The notes beneath the pieces were generated by a model. That model was not told where the DNA came from. It did no database searches and saw only the letters and a program-made list of their open reading frames with translations. A DNA stretch of 64,000 bases from Hemicordylus capensis (Eukaryota; Chordata; Lepidosauria; Squamata; Cordylidae), in the NCBI RefSeq assembly GCF_027244095.1, contig NC_069670.1, forward strand, positions 13,907,320-13,971,319, given 5' to 3'. The translations under genes were made by a program, and so were the position numbers. Of the stretch, positions 62,321 to 64,000 are shown piece after piece (positions within the stretch are counted from its first letter, which is position 1; each line of letters opens with the position of its first letter).

Positions 62321-62579
62321 GGAAGCATTTAGGGCAGGCCTGCTCAATTTACCCCCCCCAGCTGTTTTTGGACTGCAACTCCCATCATCCCCAGCCACGG
62401 CAGCCAAGAGCCAGGGATTGTGGGAGTTGTAGGCCAACATCTGCTGGAAGGCCGAAGTTGAGCAGGCCTGATTTAGGGTGTCCCCACAAGTGTCTTGAAA
62501 ATCCATTTAATGACCCGCCTCACCAGAAGAGGAGAGGAGCCTTGCGGGACCGGACCAAGGATTCAGCAGCCCAACCAGG

Positions 62580-62775
62580 GACATAAGAAGCTGCCGCATA
62601 CTGAGTCAGACCCTTGGCCCATCAAGCTCAGCAAGGTCTGCTCTGACTGGCAGCCGCTCTGGTTTCAGGCAGGAGTCTTTCCCAGCCCTACCTGGAAATG
62701 CTGCCAGGGATTGAACCTGGAACCTCCTGCAAAGCAGATGCTCCTCCACTGCACTATAGCCTGACCCACCCACCA
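62580..62775 (-). repeat. tRNA-headed SINE, reverse
   Basis: AGAAGCTGCCGCATACTGAG through ATTGAACCTGGAACCTCC. Another reverse copy is at 63505-63690. Confidence 0.8.
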
Positions 62776-63689
62776 GATTATTCTGGGGAAGCACATCAGG
62801 AAGGCATGAAAATTATCCTTCCTTGCTATTCCCAGTATCTGTTATGCAGAAGTAGATTGCTTCTACACATGAAGATTCAATTCGGCTGCTGGTCAAGCTA
62901 CCCTCCTCCATGAATTTATCTGACTCCATGGGGAAAGCCCTCAAAACCAGGGGCTATGTACACGTCTGGTGGCAGCCAGTTCCATATTTAATTTCTTTCT
63001 TCCGCCTGTCCTGCATCTGGTGGCAGTGAGTTCCAGAGGTGAATTTTGCACTGGGGAAATAAATCCTTTCTTTCAACTATCCTAAATAAGTTTCATTGGA
63101 ATAATAGCTCTGATTTCTGGCATTATGGGAGGAAAAGGAGGGAGGAAATGAATAAAGATATTTATAGAGTCATTTGTGAAAACATGGCAGGGTGGAGGGG
63201 GGACCTAATTTGGGATGGCTGGTCTACATGGCAACCGGGGAATTGCACCAGAACATTAAAAAAAAAAATTCCATTCCAGTTCAGATTCAAGACTAAGCAT
63301 GTAATACTCAGGAAGCTTCTCTGGGGAAATTAATCTGGATATCCCGATGCTCAGTGCAGGAAGCCAGCCCGGCTAGACAGCGGGTACCGAGTGATGAAAT
63401 GGGAAGGAGGAGTCCTCTCTGCACCGGGGCCTGGAATTTTGTTGGGCCAATTCTTTTCCAGAAAGCCAGTGTGGCCCTTAAGAGTGCCAAACTACAACTA
63501 GGAAACCGCCTAATCCCGAGTCAGACCCTTCATCCATCCAGCTCAGTCTTGCCTACTCTGACCGGCAGCAGCTCTCCAAGGTTTCAGGCAGGGAGACTGA
63601 ACTAGGGGCCCTTCTGCAGGCAAAGCAGATGCTCTGCCCCTGAGCTACGGGCCCCCTCCCCTAAAGGGAATATCTTTACAGTGCTCACA

Positions 63690-64000
63690 CATGTACCCTT
63701 TGGCCTGAACCAGCAGGGTCCACCAGATGCCTCTGGCCCAACCTGGGAAACAAACTGTCCTCTCTTCCTCCAGGAAGGCTCTGTTTCCCAAGTGGCCATC
63801 ACATCTTGTGGCTATGAGTTCCATCTGCTCCTTGGGCGTTGCGCGGCCAAGCTCTTCCTTGTGCCTGTCCGGTTTGCCAACCAGTTTTGCCAGGCGGTCC
63901 TGAAGTTTAGTTTGAGGAGGGAGGGAGGAAAATCTCTGCACGCCTTCTTCCTCAGCCTCTCTCGTGTTCCCCGTTTATACAAGCTCTCCACCGGCTCCCA
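63690..64000 (-). repeat. Diverged CR1 LINE fragment
   Basis: Minus-strand frame of 98 codons looks gene-like (QDRLAKLVGKPDRHKEELGR), but position by position it follows the CR1 ORF2 end and 3' region in reverse: GGCCATCACATCTTGTGG, GAGGGAGGAAAATCTCTGCA, GCCTGAACCAGCAGGGT. Confidence 0.55.

Noticed and set aside
63645-63941. Minus frame with QDRLAKLVGKPDRHKEELGR looking like a new gene
   Set aside because: Follows the reverse CR1 ORF2 end and 3' region landmark by landmark, as in the copy at 18340-18800.

Overview
This is vertebrate nuclear DNA, almost certainly from a squamate reptile. The evidence is Sauria-type SINEs with a tRNA head and a Bov-B-like tail (about 3101-3352, 6313-6575, 35340-35575), 5S-rRNA/tRNA-headed SINEs, CORE/MIR SINEs, CR1, L2-like and L1 LINE pieces, hAT-type DNA elements, and long AT- and CA-type microsatellites. 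Interspersed repeats fill well over half of the window.

The one protein-coding gene I can fully support is thrombospondin-3 (THBS3) on the minus strand. I resolved 23 coding exons between 56211 (ATG) and 30181 (stop). All 22 introns are GT-AG, phases agree at every junction, and the 2892-nt CDS encodes 963 aa: signal peptide, N-terminal laminin-G-like domain, coiled coil with a CxxC pair, four EGF-like domains, type 3 calcium-binding repeats and the C-terminal L-type lectin-like domain. Its introns are packed with retroelements. Intron 2 holds a 33-bp-unit minisatellite that leaves the intron open in the reading frame of exon 2.

About 1.4 kb beyond the THBS3 stop, on the plus strand in a GC-rich island, lies a clear miR-92b hairpin (about 28742-28821). 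Mammals have MIR92B in the same position and orientation next to THBS3, so hairpin and gene support each other's identification. MTX1, head-to-head with THBS3 in mammals, was not found in the 7.8 kb upstream (56.2-64.0 kb); that stretch is repeats plus the THBS3 CpG island.

Left of THBS3: 1-15 kb is repeat-rich with no recognisable gene. From 15.8 to 26.7 kb lies a mosaic of local duplications. It contains a GC-rich promoter-like block present twice in inverted orientation (17.49-18.10 and 23.69-24.35 kb), a second module present three times, a roughly 1.5-kb third module present twice and ending in CCAAT-box repeats, a three-unit tandem array (22.1-23.4 kb), and a 246-bp spacerless palindrome (20535-20780). 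I found no intact coding sequence there. This mosaic, the miR-92b locus and the coding-like minisatellite are the parts most worth a second look.
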